9,497 nt of DNA from Lentisphaerota bacterium (lineage in GTDB: Bacteria; Verrucomicrobiota; Kiritimatiellia; JAAZAB01). Shown one piece after another: positions 7,501-9,497 of this stretch; the first letter of the stretch is position 1, and each line of letters opens with the position of its first letter. Location: NCBI GenBank assembly GCA_020201415.1, contig JAIVGW010000241.1, forward strand, positions 1 through 9,497, read 5' to 3'. Both the position numbers and the translations under genes were made by a program. The notes beneath the pieces are model-generated. The model was not told the DNA's origin and ran no database searches. It saw nothing but the letters and a program-made list of their open reading frames with translations.

Positions 7501-7807
7501 GAGCCGTGCGCAGGCGGGCATGCGCCGGCGAGCGGGCCGCCAGACGCTCATTGTCATGCGTTTCGGCAAAATGCATCATCAGGCCGTTTTCTTCAGCCAT
7601 GCGCTGCGCCAACGGCAGGTAATGTTCCAGGGAATTCCGATCATAATTCTGAAAGATTTCGGAATAGGCCCCGTTCAGATTGGCATCATGTAACAGGCTG
7701 ATGGTGGCCTCCAGGCTGCCGCCGAGCCCCTCCAGCAGGAAGAAAGTCTCGGGGAACTCATCGCGCACCCTGGCCACCACATATTCCCAGACAGCCGTTG
7801 GAATCAT
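4538..7807 (-). CDS. Glycogen debranching enzyme, C-terminal fragment (end of GH13 barrel plus GH133 amylo-alpha-1,6-glucosidase)
   Basis: This 1089-residue frame is the larger piece of a broken two-domain debranching enzyme. The first ~110 residues complete a GH13 barrel. FFLLEGLGG has the acid/base Glu26, and FAETHDNERLA has the transition-state Asp85. The nucleophile motif GFRCDAAY is readable in this frame just before its ATG, so the ATG is an internal Met of the parent protein. A middle beta-rich part follows. The GH133 alpha/alpha-barrel (about 690-1075) then shows GYPWFLDWGRDTLI (~706-720), FTWMDTN (~836), YHNGTAWGW (~997) and GCDAQAWS (~1062). This domain would hydrolyse alpha-1,6-glucosyl stubs of glycogen. 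I see no internal stops, so the break is recent, artefactual, or the fragment is still used. There is no Shine-Dalgarno site; expression could only come from the ATGA overlap with the upstream fragment. pnp converges on its 3' end. Confidence 0.88.
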   Translation of the reverse strand: MIPTAVWEYVVARVRDEFPETFFLLEGLGGSLEATISLLHDANLNGAYSEIFQNYDRNSLEHYLPLAQRMAEENGLMMHFAETHDNERLAARSPAHARLRTALAALTSINGAFAFANGVEWLAREKIDVHGRSDLNWGGADNIVDWVRRLQALLRTHPAFFPGADMRQIQRGPGNALAVLRRPAAGADPLLALINLDEDQPVDLSWPAAEFSPPAGRAQDLLSGETVRLLPAAKDHLRLRLAPAQVCCLTGDAAVLQVLADAEEQAGLPPARVDRQLLRHKVMQIYNAFRGFTGLRDRQVNDWTDLLQEDPAACCRRLTPAGVDCVTRWQAPRDCRRLMMVPAGHCLLSIMSHPFRLRLDAAGRVLAQEDSLPMADGSHFVLLPPQAVRREINCDLRAILYAPGKVEKLRGRLLYLPTAERACVPRVAFAPERRERLMYLGVNDRGGMSRAAVAWGELYSRYDALLAANLHPRHPENRRVLFTRCRAWLVYRGYSRELNRVCLNGFQTTDREGVWSFLVPFGAEGHVRLQLHLSMSQDANALHLLFKRLPADRDVRALPDDAPARLVLRPDIEDRDFHEDTLAYAGPEHSWPAAVSAMPDGFVFAPAPERKLCLRLSRGVYHAAPEWQYMVQHPVEAERGLRDHSDLFSPGYFTADLVAADEVRLTADTDRGVTPPPPAGRRRRLLSDALAQALRCYVVRRDELKTVIAGYPWFLDWGRDTLICARGMIAAGMLDEVRQIILQFAAFEERGTLPNMINGDETANRDTSDAPLWLVAVCADWCRAAGDRELLNTPVGRRSLREVLVGILSGYRRGTPNGIRMDRETGLIYSPAHFTWMDTNHPAGTARAGYPVEIQALWWAALDFLGADDARPVWRRLAARVRDNIRALYWDATRGFLSDCRHAASGQSAHEARPDDALRPNQLLVVTLGVLADEEIGRAVLQACEELLVPGGLRSLADRPVQHPLPVFFKGQLLNDPEHPYWPRYEGEEDTHRKPAYHNGTAWGWLFPAFCEAWFRVYGPAGRPAALSWLAGGIRTAIVRGCVGHLPEIMDGDYPHQPRGCDAQAWSCAESFRVLRLLEQNENPATVSR

Positions 7808-7845
7808 GTAGGCCGCATCGCAGCGGAAACCGTATGGTTGATGGC
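7804..7845 (-). other. Deletion and frameshift junction inside the debranching-enzyme GH13 domain
   Basis: On the minus strand the codons for DLAINHT (GH13 region I) run straight into bases that encode GFRCDAAYMIP (region II) in a different frame. The two motifs share the bases ACGG at the join. In GH13 enzymes these regions are barrel strands 3 and 4 and are separated by a long loop and helix, absent here. The original frame reaches TGA at 7806-7804, overlapping the ATG of the next frame as ATGA. The simplest reading is a deletion of about 60-75 codons whose length is not a multiple of three; the size is from family knowledge, not measured. Confidence 0.8.
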
Positions 7846-8595
7846 CAGGTCCAGCCAGATCCTCGCACGCCTTGCATGTACCGCGTCCACCAGCTCCTGG
7901 AACTGCTCCATTGGCGTGCGACGACGATCAAACTCGGCCAGGGCGGGATCCACATCAAAAAAATCCAGGGCCGCGTAGGGACTGCCGTAACGCCCCATCC
8001 GACCGTAAACCGTGGGGGTGGGATGGATCGGCATCAGCAGCAACACCCGGCATCCCAGCCGGCCGATGATAAAATCCAGCTCGCGCGCCAGGTCGCGAAA
8101 CGTACCGGAGGGTGGAATGACGTTATAACCGGCTTGATCCAGGCGCGCCAGATCAAAGCCCGCCAAAGGCGGCAGACTGGCGGACCGGCCGAATTGGCGC
8201 ACAAAGGCGTTGTACGCCAGCGTCGCACAGACATGCGCGGCCGGATGCACATTCAATCCAACGTTTTCGCCATCAGGCCAAACCGGTGTTAGGCCGTCCT
8301 GCGGCAGAAAAAAACACTTGGCCTGGAAATGACCGGGCTGCAACAAAGGCAATTTTACCCGCCATGCCCCGCTATCCGTCCGGCACATGGGCACATCCCA
8401 CCAATCGCGGGCCGGACGCGGCGCGCCGGGCGCGGCGATGATTTCACGCCGACGTAAATCGTCCCGGCCCAGATTAGTGCGCAACCAGGCCGCGCCCTCC
8501 AACCCGGGCGGCGGCACCAGACTGAATTCAACCAAATCGCCGCAATGCAGCGCCATGCGGCTTCCGGGAACGGGATGCTGCGCAGGCGCGCTCAT
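7804..8595 (-). CDS. Glycogen debranching enzyme, N-terminal fragment (beta-sandwich plus start of GH13 barrel), truncated
   Basis: This 263-residue frame is the front of the same enzyme. An N-terminal beta-sandwich-like part (about 1-120) contains GAWRVKLPLLQPGHF and WPDGENVGLNVHPA. The GH13 barrel then begins (about 145 onward) with LGCRVLLLMPIHPTPTVYG, YGSPYAALDFF and region I IWLDLAINHT (Asp249). Eight out-of-frame residues follow before the stop. I chose the ATG at 8595 over the upstream one at 8637. GGGAGGT (8601-8607) lies five bases before it, and it overlaps the ispG stop as ATGA, while 8637 would force a 46-bp overlap. Without region II and the nucleophile this piece cannot be a working glycosidase alone. 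The intact parent, about 1,420 residues by inference, would remove glycogen branches by alpha-1,4-glucan transfer plus alpha-1,6 hydrolysis. Confidence 0.82.
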   Translation of the reverse strand: MSAPAQHPVPGSRMALHCGDLVEFSLVPPPGLEGAAWLRTNLGRDDLRRREIIAAPGAPRPARDWWDVPMCRTDSGAWRVKLPLLQPGHFQAKCFFLPQDGLTPVWPDGENVGLNVHPAAHVCATLAYNAFVRQFGRSASLPPLAGFDLARLDQAGYNVIPPSGTFRDLARELDFIIGRLGCRVLLLMPIHPTPTVYGRMGRYGSPYAALDFFDVDPALAEFDRRRTPMEQFQELVDAVHARRARIWLDLAINHTVSAAMRPT

Positions 8596-9497
8596 GCCGC
8601 ACCTCCCGGTTTTTCCGGATGCTGCGCCAGAAAACACCGCACCAGCCTCAGTAATTCCGGCAGCACCTCATCCTCGGACATGGTGGCCTGGTGCCGGCCC
8701 GCGGCATACAGCGCCACGCAACCGCGGCCGCCGACCACAGCCAGGTCGGCCTCCCGCGCCTCGCCGGGTCCGTTGACCATGCAACCCATGACCGCCACCA
8801 CCGGCCAGACAGCCCCGGGAAACTCACCCGCCAGTTTCTCCAGGGCCTGCTCCACGCGATGCGCCAGGGATACGGCATCTATTTCCACGCGTCCACAGGT
8901 CGGACAGGCCACTACCGCCGGGCCGGGCGGCGCCAATTCCAGACTGCGTAACAGGGCCTGGGCGGCACGCACTTCCTGGAGCGGATGCTCGGTCAGAGAT
9001 ATCCGGATGGTGTCGCCAATGCCATCAGCCAGCAACAGGGCCAGGGCCGCGCTCGATCGCACGGCGCCCGCCAGTAACGTGCCGGCCTCGGTGACGCCCA
9101 GATGCAACGGATAATCCGTCAAGGCGGCCAGCCGTCGGTAGGCCTGTACGGTGCGGGTCAAATCCGAAGCTTTGACCGACAGCTTGATATCATAAAACTG
9201 CTGATCCTCCAGAATGCGCACATGCCGCTGGGCGCTCTCCACCATGGCCGCGGCCGTAGGCGCGCCGTGCCGGGCCAGGATATCCTTTTCCAAAGAGCCG
9301 GCATTGACACCGATCCTGATCGGCACACCGCGCTGCGCGGCAGCCCGCGCCACTTCGCGCACCCGGTCGCGATTGCCGATGTTGCCCGGATTGATCCGCA
9401 GGCCGGCCACGCCGGCCTGCAGCGCCTGCAGGGCCAACCGATAGTCAAAATGCACGTCGGCCACCAGCGGCAGGTCCACGGCCCGGCAGATGTCAGC
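8592..9497 (-). CDS. ispG: 4-hydroxy-3-methylbut-2-en-1-yl diphosphate synthase (IspG/GcpE), 5' end beyond the window
   Basis: IspG is a [4Fe-4S] enzyme of the non-mevalonate isoprenoid pathway; it reductively converts MEcPP to HMBPP in the cytoplasm. The frame is open to the right edge: codons above the GTG at 9479 read ADICRA, so that GTG is not the start. Visible motifs are VADVHFDYRLAL, GLRINPGNIG, RIGVNAGSLEKD, DIKLSVKASD, LGVTEAGT and GDTIRISLTEHP of the TIM barrel. ACPTCGR and MGCMVNGPGEA follow, with the three cluster Cys residues and the active-site Glu. The barrel passes directly into the cluster domain, so this is the short two-domain form without the large insert seen in plant, chlamydial and Bacteroidetes enzymes. 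About 300 residues are present; roughly 50 N-terminal ones are probably missing. The stop overlaps the debranching start by four bases, which suggests one transcript. Confidence 0.96.
   Translation of the reverse strand, partial: ADICRAVDLPLVADVHFDYRLALQALQAGVAGLRINPGNIGNRDRVREVARAAAQRGVPIRIGVNAGSLEKDILARHGAPTAAAMVESAQRHVRILEDQQFYDIKLSVKASDLTRTVQAYRRLAALTDYPLHLGVTEAGTLLAGAVRSSAALALLLADGIGDTIRISLTEHPLQEVRAAQALLRSLELAPPGPAVVACPTCGRVEIDAVSLAHRVEQALEKLAGEFPGAVWPVVAVMGCMVNGPGEAREADLAVVGGRGCVALYAAGRHQATMSEDEVLPELLRLVRCFLAQHPEKPGGAA
8601..8607 (-). promoter_or_regulatory. Strong Shine-Dalgarno site deciding the debranching-enzyme start
   Basis: GGGAGGT on the minus strand lies five bases before the ATG at 8595 and inside the last codons of ispG. 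It favours this start over the ATG at 8637 and supports translation coupled to ispG. Confidence 0.8.

Noticed and set aside
4538..7807. Long plus-strand frames antisense to the debranching gene, for example 6386-7123
   Set aside because: They are mirror frames of GC-rich codons, with no motifs and no ribosome-binding sites, opposite a clearly recognisable enzyme.
8595..8637. Upstream ATG at 8637 as the debranching-enzyme start
   Set aside because: It would overlap ispG by 46 bp. The ATG at 8595 has a clear Shine-Dalgarno site and the common ATGA overlap.

Overview
The window is a GC-rich bacterial chromosomal segment. It holds four recognisable housekeeping or metabolic loci and one repeat-rich intergenic stretch of about 1.1 kb. 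Genes use Shine-Dalgarno sites and one near-consensus sigma-70-type promoter is visible. The combination suggests a Gram-negative-type bacterium: an rpsO-pnp pair, a short two-domain IspG, and a very large GH13+GH133 glycogen debranching enzyme. A PVC-group lineage such as Kiritimatiellota or Verrucomicrobiota is my best guess. This rests on impression, not on a search, and is weakly held.

Layout from left to right. Positions 1-316 hold one doubtful plus-strand ORF and a strong hairpin. trmL (tRNA wobble 2'-O-methyltransferase) lies on the minus strand at 317-850. Its leader contains an 11-bp perfect inverted repeat that ends only three bases before the start codon. Positions 851-1966 have no convincing gene. 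They contain a 67-bp exact direct repeat, a second ~50-bp repeat pair, a 27-bp tandem GAC/GAG/GAT-rich repeat with an inverted copy, and finally the rpsO promoter. rpsO (S15) and pnp (PNPase) follow on the plus strand as the classic pair, with hairpins in the 165-bp spacer.

On the minus strand, converging on pnp with only 24 bp between stop codons, are ispG (partial, running off the right edge) and a glycogen debranching gene. The ispG stop and the debranching start overlap as ATGA, behind a good Shine-Dalgarno site, so the two are probably translationally coupled. The debranching gene is broken. Its GH13 barrel stops just after the region I motif (DLAINHT), and the next readable residues, in another frame, are the region II nucleophile motif (GFRCDAAY). 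The segment that normally joins them is missing and the frame is shifted. This points to a deletion of roughly 60-75 codons that left two ORFs with a second ATGA overlap.

I found no CRISPR array, tRNA, rRNA, transposase or obviously new multi-gene system. The most notable items are the debranching-enzyme deletion and the composite repeat between trmL and rpsO.
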